Below are positions 1 through 10,299 of a DNA stretch of 64,000 bases, one piece after another (position 1 is the stretch's first letter; each line of letters begins with the position of its first letter). Source of the stretch: Clostridia bacterium (lineage in GTDB: Bacteria > Bacillota > Clostridia > TANB77 > CAG-508). The stretch lies in the NCBI GenBank assembly GCA_017437145.1, contig JAFSBT010000003.1, forward strand, positions 62,001-126,000. The letters are read 5' to 3'. The notes beneath the pieces were generated by a model. That model did no database searches, was not told where the DNA came from, and saw only the letters and a list, made by a program, of their open reading frames with translations. The position numbers and the translations under genes were made by a program.

Positions 1-888
1 AACATGAAAATATATATAGAAGCAGCAAAAAAAAGAAATGAACCTTTAGATCATGTTTTGTTGTATGGACCACCTGGATTAGGAAAAACCACTTTAGCAA
101 ATATAATTTCAAATGAGATGAATTCTAATATAAGAATAACCTCAGGACCAGCTATAGAAAAACCAGGAGATTTAGCTGCATTACTTACAAATTTATCTGA
201 AAACGATATTTTATTTATTGATGAGATTCATAGATTAAATAGAAGTGTTGAAGAAATTTTATATCCTGCATTAGAAGATTATAATCTAGATATTATTATA
301 GGAAAAGGACCAAGCGCAAGGTCTATAAGATTGGACTTGCCTAAATTTACATTAATTGGTGCAACAACAAGAGCAGGTTCTTTAACAACACCTTTAAGAG
401 ATAGATTTGGTATTGTACATAGATTAGAATTATATACAGTAGAAGAGTTAAATACAATAATAAAAAGGTCTGCAGAAATTCTAAATATTGGTATAGAGGA
501 AAAAGGTGCACTAGAAATTGCTAAACGTTCAAGAGGAACTCCTAGAATTGCAAATAGATTATTAAAAAGAGTTCGAGATTATGCATTAGTTTTAGGAAAT
601 GGAAATATTACTTTTGAAATAGCTAGAATAGCACTAGAAAAACTAGAGATAGACGATTTAGGACTTGATAATATAGATGTAAAAATTTTAAAAACTATAA
701 TTTTAAATTATGCAGGAGGACCAGTTGGAATAGAAACATTAGCATCAACAATAGGTGAAGAAGTTGAAACTATAGAAGATGTATATGAACCATACTTAAT
801 GCAAATAGGATTTATTACAAGAACACCAAGAGGAAGAATGGTTACACCTAATGCCTATAAACATTTAGGAATTGAAATGATGTCATAG
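1..888 (+). CDS. ruvB: Holliday junction branch migration helicase RuvB, 5' end missing
   Basis: ATP-driven motor of the RuvAB complex that migrates Holliday junctions. The reading frame is open from base 1, so the gene begins outside the window; about 35-40 N-terminal residues of a normal RuvB are missing. Visible motifs: Walker [10 protein letters not shown] (visible residues 23-31), Walker [10 protein letters not shown], sensor [19 protein letters not shown], sensor [17 protein letters not shown], and the C-terminal winged helix ending in [15 protein letters not shown]. It ends with TAG and is followed at once by a GTAGGGG palindrome. Identification is secure; only the start is unseen. Confidence 0.97.
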   Translation, partial: NMKIYIEAAKKRNEPLDHVLLYGPPGLGKTTLANIISNEMNSNIRITSGPAIEKPGDLAALLTNLSENDILFIDEIHRLNRSVEEILYPALEDYNLDIIIGKGPSARSIRLDLPKFTLIGATTRAGSLTTPLRDRFGIVHRLELYTVEELNTIIKRSAEILNIGIEEKGALEIAKRSRGTPRIANRLLKRVRDYALVLGNGNITFEIARIALEKLEIDDLGLDNIDVKILKTIILNYAGGPVGIETLASTIGEEVETIEDVYEPYLMQIGFITRTPRGRMVTPNAYKHLGIEMMS

Positions 889-895
889 GCTTATT

Positions 896-922
896 GTAGG
901 GGTTGCCGCCCTCGGCAACCCG
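896..922 (+). repeat. GTAGGGG palindromic repeat (copy 1)
   Basis: GTAGGGG followed by a hairpin core with arms GGTTGCCG and CGGCAACC. It lies 8 bases after the ruvB stop. It may act as a transcript-end hairpin, but it lacks a T-run, so I call it a repeat. Confidence 0.85.
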
Positions 923-964
923 CATTAATTTTTATATAAATTAATTTTGAAAAGAGGAATAAGA

Positions 965-1903
965 ATGAAAAAAATATCAGTAGTAGTACCTATGTATTAT
1001 GAAGAAGAAGTTGCAGAAGAATGCTATATAAGATTAAAAAAAGTTTTAAACGAATTAAGTAATGAGTATGAACATGAAATTATATTTATAAACGATGGGA
1101 GTAAAGATAAAACATTAGAAATATTAGAAACATTAGCATCAAATGATAAAAATGTAAAAATCATATCTTTTTCAAGGAATTTTGGACACCAATGCGCTGT
1201 AACTGCAGGATTAAGGTCTACTAGTGGAGATGCTGTATTAATTATAGATGCTGATATGCAAGATCCTCCAGAACTAATGAAGGACATGCTAGAGTTATGG
1301 AAAAATGGTAATGAAGTAATATATGCAAAACGTAAAAAAAGAAAAGGTGAATCTGCATTTAAACTATTATCAGCAAAGATGTTTTATAAAGCTCTAAATG
1401 GATTATCTGATGTCGAAATACCAAAAGATACAGGAGACTTCAGATTAGTTGATAGAAAAGTTGTTGATGTTATAAATTCTTTACCAGAGCATAATAAATT
1501 TTTAAGAGGTTTATTTGGCTGGGTAGGTTTTAAACAAACACCTATAGAATATGAAAGACAAGAAAGATTTGCAGGAAAAACAAAATATCCATTAAAGAAA
1601 ATGTTGAAATTAGCAGGAGATGGAATTATTAGCTTTTCTAATAAGCCATTAAGACTAATTGGAGGATTAGGGATATTTTCAATTTTTATTTCTTTTATAA
1701 TCCTAATATATGCATTATTATCATTTATTTTTCAATGGAATAATTTAACTGCAGGTTGGACTTCTATAATGGTAGTTGTTACATTTTTTGCAGGAGTACA
1801 ATTATCTTCATTATGGATAATGTCTGAATATATAGCTAGAATATATGATGAAACAAAGCAAAGACCACAATATATTATTGATAAAAGAATAAATTTAGAA
1901 TAG
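965..1903 (+). CDS. Family 2 glycosyltransferase, GtrB/dolichyl-phosphate-mannose-synthase type
   Basis: Predicted to move a sugar from a nucleotide donor to a polyprenyl phosphate on the inner membrane face. The GT-A fold is visible: VVPMYYEEE at the N-terminus, INDGSKDKT, and the DADMQDPPE metal-binding region. RFAGKTKYPLKKMLKLA, typical of the GtrB/DPM group, is followed by two C-terminal membrane helices. I choose ATG 965 (312 residues): GAGG lies 6 bases upstream, whereas the upstream TTG at 947 has no ribosome site. The next gene, a polytopic DUF2142 protein, starts 11 bases later, suggesting one cell-surface glycan unit. The exact sugar is unknown. Confidence 0.9.
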   Translation: MKKISVVVPMYYEEEVAEECYIRLKKVLNELSNEYEHEIIFINDGSKDKTLEILETLASNDKNVKIISFSRNFGHQCAVTAGLRSTSGDAVLIIDADMQDPPELMKDMLELWKNGNEVIYAKRKKRKGESAFKLLSAKMFYKALNGLSDVEIPKDTGDFRLVDRKVVDVINSLPEHNKFLRGLFGWVGFKQTPIEYERQERFAGKTKYPLKKMLKLAGDGIISFSNKPLRLIGGLGIFSIFISFIILIYALLSFIFQWNNLTAGWTSIMVVVTFFAGVQLSSLWIMSEYIARIYDETKQRPQYIIDKRINLE

Positions 1904-1914
1904 AGGAATTTCAA

Positions 1915-3624
1915 ATGATAAATAAAATAAAAAACAATAAAATTCACATTATAACAAGCATTTTATATTTTGCCATAATAATTATATATGAATTGTTATA
2001 TTGTAATTTTTCATGGATAAAAAATTTAGATTTAACATATAATTTTTCTTTTTTTAGAATCATAATGTATATATTTTTTTATGTAATATATTTCCTTCTA
2101 AAAAATAAATTCATTGATAATATAAAGAAAAGTTTTGAAAATAAAACTAAATCGGGATTAACATATGTTTTAAGTTTAATTTCAACTGTATTACTATTTA
2201 GCATAATTGGATGTATTTTTATTTTAAAAGAAATATTTCTATGGCAAGTCGTAGCAATATTGTCAATTTTACTTTTCGATTTGTTTTTGATTTATATTAC
2301 AAATGATATTCTGAAAAATACGATATTAATATGCGTAACATTAGGGATAGTTTTCTCAATTTCAATTACTATTAATAATCAATTAGATGAGAAAAAGCAT
2401 TTTTTGTCAACATATAGTTTAGCATTAGGAAATATAAGTAAAACAAATCATACTGTAGATACAAGTATTGCAGATATAGAGAGAGGTTTATCGATAGAAA
2501 ATTTTAATAAATATTTTAACGAAAAACCTCAAAATTTATTAACAAAAGAATATACTGCAGAAGATGTGCGCGATACACCAGCAAATTATTATGTTATTTC
2601 ATATATACCTGCTGCAATAGGAATTTTTTTAGCAAAAACTTTAGGAGGTAGTATAGCGGATATTTATTTTGCGGGAAGAATTTTCAATGTGTTAGGTTAT
2701 GCTGCTTTAATATATTTGGCATTAACTATATTGCCATATAAAAGAAAGGTATTCTATGTAGTTGCTTTTATGCCTATGTTGTTATGCTTAGCAGGAGTAT
2801 ACTCTCCAGATGGAATTACATTTGGTGTTGTTTCAATTTTTATAGCATACTGTTTAAAATTATATGAGCAACCAGATAATATAAAAATAAAAGAAATAAT
2901 AATTCTATTATTAACATTTCTTTTAATGAGCATTATAAAAGGAACAGGATATATTCTAGTTGGATTAATTATATTTATACTTCCTTTAATAAAAATTATT
3001 AAGCAAAATAAAAAGAATATGAAATATATAATATTAATAGCTATAAGTATGATTGCAATATTAGGAGTATTATTTGTTTCAACATATTCTTCAGAAATAC
3101 ATGATGGATATGGAGATCCACGTTCTGACGGAACAGATTCAAAAGGACAATTAGAATATATAATAAATAATCCTCTAGAATATATAAAAACTATGTGGAA
3201 TCATGGAGTTTTTGTATTTACAAATTTAGATTGTTTATCTTTTCTTAATGCTCCAATGTTTTTTGGAATTACATACTATAAAAGCTTTATAATATTATTA
3301 TTTTTTATATTAGCAGTAGCATTAATGGATAACAGTAAATCTTACAATATAAAAAATAGAATTATATTTCTTTTAACATTTTTAGCTGTATTTATTTTAA
3401 CAAGTACTGCTTTATATATTTCGTATACAAGAGTTGGAGAGACATATGTTAATGGGTATCAAATGAGATATTTATTTCCGATAATACCATTATTTTTAAT
3501 GTGCTTATCAAATAAAAAATTAAAATATGATGAAACAAAATACCAGGATATACTATTTATTACATACATAATAGGATTTTTAATTGTAACATCTATAATA
3601 GGAATAATATTAAGAATGATATAA
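1915..3624 (+). CDS. Polytopic membrane protein, DUF2142-like
   Basis: 569 residues with roughly a dozen hydrophobic segments. Between the first membrane block and the rest lies a polar stretch (about residues 165-215) leading into YYVISYIPAAIGIF and AGRIFNVLGY. Together with YSPDGITFG these are the hallmarks of DUF2142 proteins, thought to be GT-C-like enzymes or partners of polyprenyl-phosphate glycosyltransferases. The preceding GT2 gene would supply the lipid-linked sugar. Ribosome site AGAGGA lies 7 bases before ATG. The function is inferred from context only. Confidence 0.75.
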   Translation: MINKIKNNKIHIITSILYFAIIIIYELLYCNFSWIKNLDLTYNFSFFRIIMYIFFYVIYFLLKNKFIDNIKKSFENKTKSGLTYVLSLISTVLLFSIIGCIFILKEIFLWQVVAILSILLFDLFLIYITNDILKNTILICVTLGIVFSISITINNQLDEKKHFLSTYSLALGNISKTNHTVDTSIADIERGLSIENFNKYFNEKPQNLLTKEYTAEDVRDTPANYYVISYIPAAIGIFLAKTLGGSIADIYFAGRIFNVLGYAALIYLALTILPYKRKVFYVVAFMPMLLCLAGVYSPDGITFGVVSIFIAYCLKLYEQPDNIKIKEIIILLLTFLLMSIIKGTGYILVGLIIFILPLIKIIKQNKKNMKYIILIAISMIAILGVLFVSTYSSEIHDGYGDPRSDGTDSKGQLEYIINNPLEYIKTMWNHGVFVFTNLDCLSFLNAPMFFGITYYKSFIILLFFILAVALMDNSKSYNIKNRIIFLLTFLAVFILTSTALYISYTRVGETYVNGYQMRYLFPIIPLFLMCLSNKKLKYDETKYQDILFITYIIGFLIVTSIIGIILRMI

Positions 3625-3636
3625 AGGTGATATAAA

Positions 3637-4179
3637 ATGAAATTATTATTACATACTTGCTGTGCACCATGTAGTGTATATTGCATAGACAGTTTAAGGA
3701 AAGAAAACATAGAACCAACAATATATTGGTATAATCCTAATATACATCCATATCAAGAATATAAGGCAAGAAGAGATTGTTTGAGAGAATATACAAAAAA
3801 TATACATGTTGAGGCAATTTTTGAAGAAGATTATGGATTAAGAGAATTTTGTAAAAATATAATTAGTGATATAGATAATAGATGTAGTAATTATTGCTAT
3901 AGAGTTCGACTAGAACAAACTGCAAAATATGCAAAAGTAAATGGATATGACAGTTTTTCGACTACACTGTTAGTAAGTCCTTATCAAAATCATGAAATGT
4001 TAAAACAAATAGGAGAAGAACTGGCAGAAAAATATGGAATAGAATTTATTTATAGAGATTTTAGAATAGGTTTTAGAGAAGGACAAGCTAAAGCTAGAGA
4101 ATTAGGACTATATATGCAAAAATATTGTGGATGTGTATTTTCTGAAGAAGATAGATATTTAAGAAGTAAAAAGAAATAA
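3637..4179 (+). CDS. queH: Epoxyqueuosine reductase QueH
   Basis: Last step of queuosine synthesis in tRNA: reduces epoxyqueuosine to queuosine, the non-cobalamin alternative to QueG. The protein has 180 residues, normal for QueH (old DUF208). Conserved cysteines are visible as HTCCAPC at residues 6-12, the RCSNYCYRVRL segment, and YMQKYCGCVFSEEDRY near the C-terminus; these bind iron-sulfur and metal in the family. STTLLVSPYQNHE is also typical. RBS AAAGGTGAT. No other queuosine gene is in the window, so it probably stands alone at the end of a read-through unit. Confidence 0.93.
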   Translation: MKLLLHTCCAPCSVYCIDSLRKENIEPTIYWYNPNIHPYQEYKARRDCLREYTKNIHVEAIFEEDYGLREFCKNIISDIDNRCSNYCYRVRLEQTAKYAKVNGYDSFSTTLLVSPYQNHEMLKQIGEELAEKYGIEFIYRDFRIGFREGQAKARELGLYMQKYCGCVFSEEDRYLRSKKK

Positions 4180-4203
4180 TTCTTTGTACAAAGGAGTAAA
4201 ACA

Positions 4204-5593
4204 TTGAAAGATGATTTAAAAGAAAAAATAAATAGACTTAAAGAAATACGGAAGAGTTAGAGGATTTTTAATTGATGTTAAATTATTAGGAGAAGTTATT
4301 GAGATTGAACTTTCTAATCTAGATAGTTATCAAAAATTTAAAACCTTGGATATTATTGGACAACATCAAGTTGAAAAAGGTAATGTTAATGGGGTTAAAT
4401 GTGAATATTTACAAGATGAAGATAAGAGAATTACATTTCGAAGTAATAAAAGCATGGTGAATAATGTACTAGATGATTTTACTAAATTGATGATGCTACA
4501 TAACTATGAATTAGAAGATATAGGATTTGATATATTGGCATCGGAAAATTATTATGGTAAAGTACTTATCTCATCGTCAGTAATACGTTCAATGTATTTA
4601 TTAGAAAAAGCAGGATATTTTGAATATGATATAGATAATGGGGAAGTATTAATAGAAATTAATGGTATGGAAACAATAAAAAGAACTGACGATAATGTGC
4701 TAATTACTTTGGAAGATATTAATAATAATCCTAATTTTTCAAATGTTTTTGCAGAAATGGGCCCACCACAGGATTTAACTGATAAAATTCATAATGATGA
4801 TGATGCAAGAAAGGCTGCAAAAACATTTTCTGAAGGTAGAAAATCTTTAGAAGACTTAATTTATTATTGTATTATTAATAACATAAAAACTTTTGCATCA
4901 TGTGCAGGTCATGAAGAGAATACATTTGAAAATCAGGATGGATATATTTCATTTAATATAGATGATGAAAGAACTAGAAACTTTATAAAATATTTAAACT
5001 CTAAATTTATTTTTGATGAATATAATGTAAGCATAAGTGAAACTGGAGATACAAAAACTCTAGTAGAGGCAATGTACTGCAACTATTGGAATGCAGATGC
5101 TTTATATACTGGAATTTTAGAAGTTTTACAAGAATACATAACAAACAAAAATATGATAGAAGAATTAGATGAAGAGAATTCTTTAAATAAAACAATTGAT
5201 GATATGTTATTAGCTAAAGAGAATGAAAACAATGAGGATTTAATTACAGATGGTATGGTAGAAAGCGCAACTACACAAACACAAGAATCTATATATTCAG
5301 AAGAAACAGATAAATCTAAACAAATTACTAAGAAGAGCAAAATCATGTTAAAAGTAAAACAGATTTTTAAAAAGGTTAAAGAAATATTTACTAATAATAA
5401 ACCAAAACAAATTGCAGAATCTATGGATATTGTGGAAACTTGGGATGAAATGCATATTGAAAAAAGAAATCTTAGAAATGAAATTCATGTTGACGAAGTT
5501 CCTAAAGTAGGAGAAGGATTCTTCGAAGATTTAGATAATAGTAATACTAAAGTACCAGAAGAAAATAATAATGGAGAACATGAAGCCAAATAA
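4204..5593 (+). CDS. Unknown acidic protein, readable only with a +1 shift at CGG (codon 16)
   Basis: I do not recognise this protein. A TTG start at 4204 sits 7 bases after AAAGGAG. The zero frame reads 15 codons, reaches CGG at 4249 and stops at TAG two codons later. Skipping the C gives GGA and a frame open to 5593, giving 462 residues that begin MKDDLKEKINRLKEI-G-RVRGF. Total length is a multiple of three plus one. Visible features are an early basic/hydrophobic domain, a segment with YCIINNIKTFASCAGHEE in the middle, and a low-complexity acidic/basic tail (from about residue 330). No signal peptide or membrane segment. A strong terminator follows. Confidence 0.7.
4249..4251 (+). other. 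In-frame CGG / +1 shift site 1
   Basis: Zero-frame context ATA-CGG-AAG-AGT-TAG. Skipping C gives GGA-AGA-GTT and the long downstream frame. Fourth base is A. Confidence 0.75.
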
Positions 5594-5637
5594 AGCGAAA
5601 TCAATGTTTACATAAACATTGATTTCGCTTTGCTTTT
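5592..5637 (+). terminator. Intrinsic terminator
   Basis: Near-perfect stem with arms AAAGCGAAATCAATGTTTA and its complement around a CAT loop, followed by GCTTTT. It begins at the stop codon of the preceding gene. Confidence 0.85.
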
Positions 5638-5673
5638 ATGATATAATATTGGAAGTTAATGTGAGGTAAAGAT

Positions 5674-6483
5674 ATGGCGAAAAGTGAAGAAGAATACATT
5701 GAGAATTATTTTAGAAAGTTAATAGTAAATGGAAAAAAAGTAATTACAGAGAATCCGGACAAATTATCTATAATAGAATTAGAAAATTTATCTTATGAAA
5801 TTATGAACCGAATTAATGAAATAAATTCAGGTTTAGGTTATGAAACACGTAAAGTAGAAAAACCACCAATTTTGATATCAAAAGAAAGAAGGATTTCATT
5901 ATTTGTTGATTTTATAGATTGGTATGACATTGTAGAAACACCAAGTTATGATGTATATAAATATGTTTTAGAAAACTATCCATTAAATAGATGCACTAGG
6001 ATATTATGTGTTGGAGACGGTGAAAATAGTCATTTAGGAAGAAAACTTGCAATGAAAGGATATCAGGTTGTATGTGTTGATCCTGTTGCGAAGAAAGAAT
6101 TTTCAAGTAATAGAAATAAAAATAATCAAGAAAGAAAAGCAAATGGAAATCTTCATGTTGTCCAAGGTGAGTTTTTTGATATTTCCGAAGATATGATAAA
6201 TTGGGCAGATTTAATTGTAGGAAGTAAAATTCCTTGTTGTGCAGAAAGCTTAATTGGATTAAATAAAACAGCAGTATTTAATATAAGCGAAAATGCTGAA
6301 GTTCATAATATGAGGTTTAAAGGTAAAAAAATAAATTCATCTAAACAACTTAAATTAGAAATAATGAAATGTAAGGGAGTAAGAGTTGAGAGAACATTAG
6401 AAGAACATACAAACAGAGAAAAATTATTATTTATTTGTAATGAAAGAGAATATGGAGAAGTTGATGGTAAAGAAGAACATTAA
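5674..6483 (+). CDS. Rossmann-fold, methyltransferase-like protein of unknown function
   Basis: 269 residues. The N-terminal 100 residues are helical and polar. A Rossmann core follows: ILCVGDGENSHLGRKLA then GYQVVCVDP, resembling the SAM-binding motif I and acidic loop II of class I methyltransferases, and later a WADLIVGSKIPCC segment. The canonical GxGxG is only partly kept (VGDGENSHLG), so catalytic activity is uncertain. The gene has its own promoter (TATAAT near 5641) and is flanked by terminators, so it is monocistronic. I cannot assign a substrate. Confidence 0.6.
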   Translation: MAKSEEEYIENYFRKLIVNGKKVITENPDKLSIIELENLSYEIMNRINEINSGLGYETRKVEKPPILISKERRISLFVDFIDWYDIVETPSYDVYKYVLENYPLNRCTRILCVGDGENSHLGRKLAMKGYQVVCVDPVAKKEFSSNRNKNNQERKANGNLHVVQGEFFDISEDMINWADLIVGSKIPCCAESLIGLNKTAVFNISENAEVHNMRFKGKKINSSKQLKLEIMKCKGVRVERTLEEHTNREKLLFICNEREYGEVDGKEEH

Positions 6484-6507
6484 TATTACAAAATTTAGGT
6501 ATAATAA

Positions 6508-6539
6508 AAATGCTAACAATTAAATGTTAGTATTTTTTT
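6508..6539 (+). terminator. Intrinsic terminator before polA
   Basis: Stem CTAACA/TGTTAG followed by ATTTTTTTA; separates the methyltransferase-like gene from polA. Confidence 0.7.
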
Positions 6540-6607
6540 ATGGAAATATTTAAATTAATTTAATATTATGATATAGTATACAAAGTAAATAGAAAACGGG
6601 AGTGAAT

Positions 6608-9265
6608 ATGGATAAGTTATTAGTTATTGATGGTAATAGTATAATAAATAGAGCGTTTTATGGAATTATGGGAAACAAAATGTTAATGTTAGAAGATGGA
6701 ACATATACAAATGCAGTATATGGATTTTTATCTATACTTTTTAAGGAATTAGAGGATTTAAAACCAAATTATTTAGCGATTGCATTCGATTTAAAAGCTC
6801 CAACTAAAAGACATATTTTATATTCTGAGTATAAAGCTACTAGACATGGTATGCCAAATGAATTAGCTGCTCAAATGCCAATTTTAAAAGATGTTTTAAG
6901 AAGCATGAATATAGAAATAATTGAAAAAGAAGGATTTGAAGCAGATGATATTTTAGGTACTTTAGCAAAATGGGGAAAAGAAAATTCTTTAGAAGTAACA
7001 ATATTAACTGGAGACAGAGATAGTTTTCAACTTATAGAAGAAAATATAAAAGTAAGAATTCCTAGAACAAAAGCAGGAAAAACAGAAACGGAAGATTATA
7101 CAGTTGAAAAAATTAAAGAAGAATATGGTTTAGAGCCATTAGATTTAATAGAAGTAAAAGGACTAATGGGAGACAGCTCTGATAATATTCCAGGTGTACC
7201 AGGAGTTGGTGAAAAAACAGCACTTTCTTTAATTCAAAAATATAAAACAATAGATAATGTTTATGAAAACATTGAAGAACAAAAAGGTAAGTTAAAAGAT
7301 AAATTGGCTGAAAACAAAGAATTAGCATATTTATCAAGAACCTTAGGAACAATTGATATAAATGCACCTATTGAAAAAGATTTAGAAAAAATTAAAATAC
7401 AAGAATGGAACAAAGAAGAAGTATTAAATATATTTAAAAAATTAAAATTCAATAGATTTATAGAAAGATTTAAATTAACAGATAATATAGAAAACAATTT
7501 TACTAATAATAATGAGAAACAATACAATGTAGGGGTCGACGTCCTCGGCGACTCGAAAAAAATACAAGAAATAAAACAAAAAATAATTTCAAACAAAATC
7601 ATGTATTACTATCTTGATGAGGAAACCTTAATTGTATATATTGAAAAAGATAATTTAAGTTATTGTATAAAAGATATAAATGAATTTAAGGATGTTTTTG
7701 AAAATAAAGATGTATTAAAATGTAGTTATAAACAAAAAGAACAATTTATTACATTATGGAAAAAAGGAATCAAACCTCAAAACCTGATGTTTGATATTTC
7801 AATTGCAGGATATTTATTAAATTCAAACATAAACAAATATACAATAGAATATTTAGCAAGTGAATATTTAAATATTGATATAAATGAAGAATTGACAAAA
7901 TTAGGAGTAGAAGAAAAGCAAGATGCTCAAATAACATTATTTGCTCCTGAGAATAAAGAAAATAAATATGAAAAAGAATCTTTATATTCAGTTATAATAA
8001 ATAACTTATATCATGTCTTAAATAAAAAATTACAAGAAACAGAAAGTATAGAATTGTTTAATACAATTGAAATGCCATTAGTAGAAGTTTTAGCAAGTAT
8101 GCAGTACGAAGGAATTTATATAGATAAAGAAGAATTAATTGATTTTGGAAAAGAGCTTCAGGATAAATTAAATATATTAACAAATGAAATTCATGAATTA
8201 GCTGAAGAAGACTTTAATATAAATTCAACAAAGCAATTAGGAGAAATTCTTTTTGAAAAATTAAAATTACCGCATGGAAAGAAAACAAAAACAGGTTATT
8301 CAACAGATGTAGATACATTAGAAAAATTAAAGTATACACATCCGATAATTGAAAAGTTATTAGAATATAGACAACTTGCTAAATTAAATTCAACATATGT
8401 AGAAGGACTAATTCCATTTATTGATGAAAAGACTCAAAGAATACATTCTAAATTTCATCAAACAGTAACTGCAACAGGAAGAATAAGCAGTACTGACCCA
8501 AACTTACAAAATATACCTACGAGATTTGAATTAGGACAAAAATTAAGAAAGGTATTTAAACCTGAAGTTGGAAAAGTTTTTATAGATGCAGATTATTCAC
8601 AAATAGAATTAAGAATATTGGCACACATTTCAGAAGATGAAAATATGATAAAGGCATTTAAAAACAATGAAGATATACATCAGCAAGCTGCTTCAATGGT
8701 ATTGAATATTCCATTAGAAGAAGTTACAAAAGAGCAACGTTCAAAAGCTAAAGCAGTAAATTTTGGAATTGTATATGGAATAAGTGAATTTGGACTTGCA
8801 GGTCAAATAGGAGTTTCAAGGAAACAAGCAAAAGAATATATAGAACAATACTTACAAAAATATAGTGGCATAAAAGCTTTTATGGATAATATAGCAGAAG
8901 AAGCAAAACAAAAAGGTTATGTAGAAACTTTATATCATAGAAGAAGATATATACCGGAATTGAACTCTAATAATTATATGGTTCGTCAGTTTGGAGCAAG
9001 AGCAGCAATGAATACTCCGATACAGGGAACTGCAGCCGATATAATGAAAATTGCAATGATAAATGTTTATAATAAATTAAAAGAAGAGAATTTAAAATCA
9101 AAGATACTTGTACAAGTTCATGATGAATTACTTATAGAAGCATACGAAGATGAAAAAGAAAAAGTAAAAGAAATATTGAAAAAAGAAATGGAAAATGCTA
9201 TAACATTAAATGTACCATTAAGAGTCGATTTATCAGAAGGGTATACATGGTATGAGGCAAAATAA
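6608..9265 (+). CDS. polA: DNA polymerase I
   Basis: Repair and Okazaki-fragment polymerase. Residues 1-290 form the 5'-nuclease (LVIDGNSIINRAFYG, FEADDILGTLA, GDSSDNIPGVPGVGEKTA). Residues about 320-500 form a 3'-5' exonuclease-like domain that lacks the catalytic DxE residues, as in other Gram-positive enzymes, so no proofreading is expected. The polymerase domain has motif A DADYSQIELRILAHISED, motif B RSKAKAVNFGIVYG and motif C VQVHDELLIEA. I prefer ATG 6608 (885 residues), 5 bases after GGGAG, over GTG 6602. A GTAGGGG repeat has been absorbed in frame at residues about 308-316. Confidence 0.97.
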   Translation: MDKLLVIDGNSIINRAFYGIMGNKMLMLEDGTYTNAVYGFLSILFKELEDLKPNYLAIAFDLKAPTKRHILYSEYKATRHGMPNELAAQMPILKDVLRSMNIEIIEKEGFEADDILGTLAKWGKENSLEVTILTGDRDSFQLIEENIKVRIPRTKAGKTETEDYTVEKIKEEYGLEPLDLIEVKGLMGDSSDNIPGVPGVGEKTALSLIQKYKTIDNVYENIEEQKGKLKDKLAENKELAYLSRTLGTIDINAPIEKDLEKIKIQEWNKEEVLNIFKKLKFNRFIERFKLTDNIENNFTNNNEKQYNVGVDVLGDSKKIQEIKQKIISNKIMYYYLDEETLIVYIEKDNLSYCIKDINEFKDVFENKDVLKCSYKQKEQFITLWKKGIKPQNLMFDISIAGYLLNSNINKYTIEYLASEYLNIDINEELTKLGVEEKQDAQITLFAPENKENKYEKESLYSVIINNLYHVLNKKLQETESIELFNTIEMPLVEVLASMQYEGIYIDKEELIDFGKELQDKLNILTNEIHELAEEDFNINSTKQLGEILFEKLKLPHGKKTKTGYSTDVDTLEKLKYTHPIIEKLLEYRQLAKLNSTYVEGLIPFIDEKTQRIHSKFHQTVTATGRISSTDPNLQNIPTRFELGQKLRKVFKPEVGKVFIDADYSQIELRILAHISEDENMIKAFKNNEDIHQQAASMVLNIPLEEVTKEQRSKAKAVNFGIVYGISEFGLAGQIGVSRKQAKEYIEQYLQKYSGIKAFMDNIAEEAKQKGYVETLYHRRRYIPELNSNNYMVRQFGARAAMNTPIQGTAADIMKIAMINVYNKLKEENLKSKILVQVHDELLIEAYEDEKEKVKEILKKEMENAITLNVPLRVDLSEGYTWYEAK
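7529..7555 (+). repeat. GTAGGGG palindromic repeat inside polA (copy 2)
   Basis: GTAGGGGTCGACGTCCTCGG and its closing arm GCGACTCG match the intergenic family. It encodes VGVDVLGDS in the linker between the 5'-nuclease and exonuclease-like domains and keeps the frame open. Its base composition differs sharply from the surrounding A/T-only sequence. Confidence 0.85.
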
Positions 9266-9285
9266 AAGAATTATAGGAGGTTAAA

Positions 9286-10290
9286 GTGAGAAAATATAAA
9301 AAAGTAACTACAAGAATAATTTTTATATTCATTATTGCTTTTATCATAATTACATATGCTTTCATTGAAAATATGGCAAGTGAAAATATAGAAATGGAAG
9401 TACTACAATATTTAGAAGAAAAATATAATGAAAAATTTGAAATTGAATTAACCTATCAAGGTTATAAAAGCAAAGAATATTGGATTGATACAACGTTTGA
9501 ATGTGGACATGATAAAAATATTAAAGAATATGTATTTAAAGCAAAATCTATAAACAACAAACAAATTTTTTCATATATTACATACTGGTATGATACTGAA
9601 AGCAATGAAGTAGAAATAAAAGAAGTTAATGGAGAGAATAGCAATTCATATGACACAAGCTATGAGAAATATAAAAAAGTATATGAAGCAAAAGTAAACA
9701 TTGAAGAAAATTTAAGAAAAAGTGTACCTAATAATTATAAAATCGATATATATTCTGAAGAAACTATTATTTTAACATGTGATATGAATTTTCAACAGAC
9801 GTATCGCATAAATAAAGCGAAGTATGATGATTTATTTAATGATTTAAACAATTTAGTAACAAATGCTACATACGAATTATATATAGATATAAAATATAAT
9901 GATGCTATAATAAACATTGATTCGACAAGAGGAACAATTGTCGAAATTGATAATGAAGAGATGGGATTAGAAGAATATTTTAATATATGCAACATAGAAG
10001 ATGAATTGAAGGAATTAGTGGGATTGTATTACAAAGGAAATTATACTATAGACGTACGTAGTGAATATGTAACAGATATTGAGATAAACAAGAATTATAT
10101 GTCATCTAAAAACAGTTTTATAGAATTATCTAAAGCTTTATTAGATTATACACAAGAGAATAGTACAAATTTTGTTTCTTTGTATTTTCAAGATGACTAC
10201 AATTTATATGTATCATATGACAAAGGTATTGAAATACAAAAGTACAATAGTGAAAAACAATTGATAATTAGCATTGATAATGAAATTTAG
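9286..10290 (+). CDS. Membrane-anchored extracytoplasmic protein, unknown
   Basis: 334 residues with one N-terminal membrane helix (about residues 10-28: IIFIFIIAFIIITYAFI) after a basic MRKYKKVTTR segment, so the rest should be outside the cell. The body is rich in E, N, Y and I, with no motif I recognise. GTG start at 9286 follows AGGAGG with 5-base spacing. It lies 20 bases after polA and 9 bases before the Lgt-like gene, so it is probably cotranscribed. Composition matches its neighbours. Confidence 0.7.
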   Translation: MRKYKKVTTRIIFIFIIAFIIITYAFIENMASENIEMEVLQYLEEKYNEKFEIELTYQGYKSKEYWIDTTFECGHDKNIKEYVFKAKSINNKQIFSYITYWYDTESNEVEIKEVNGENSNSYDTSYEKYKKVYEAKVNIEENLRKSVPNNYKIDIYSEETIILTCDMNFQQTYRINKAKYDDLFNDLNNLVTNATYELYIDIKYNDAIINIDSTRGTIVEIDNEEMGLEEYFNICNIEDELKELVGLYYKGNYTIDVRSEYVTDIEINKNYMSSKNSFIELSKALLDYTQENSTNFVSLYFQDDYNLYVSYDKGIEIQKYNSEKQLIISIDNEI

Positions 10291-10299
10291 GAGATTAAT

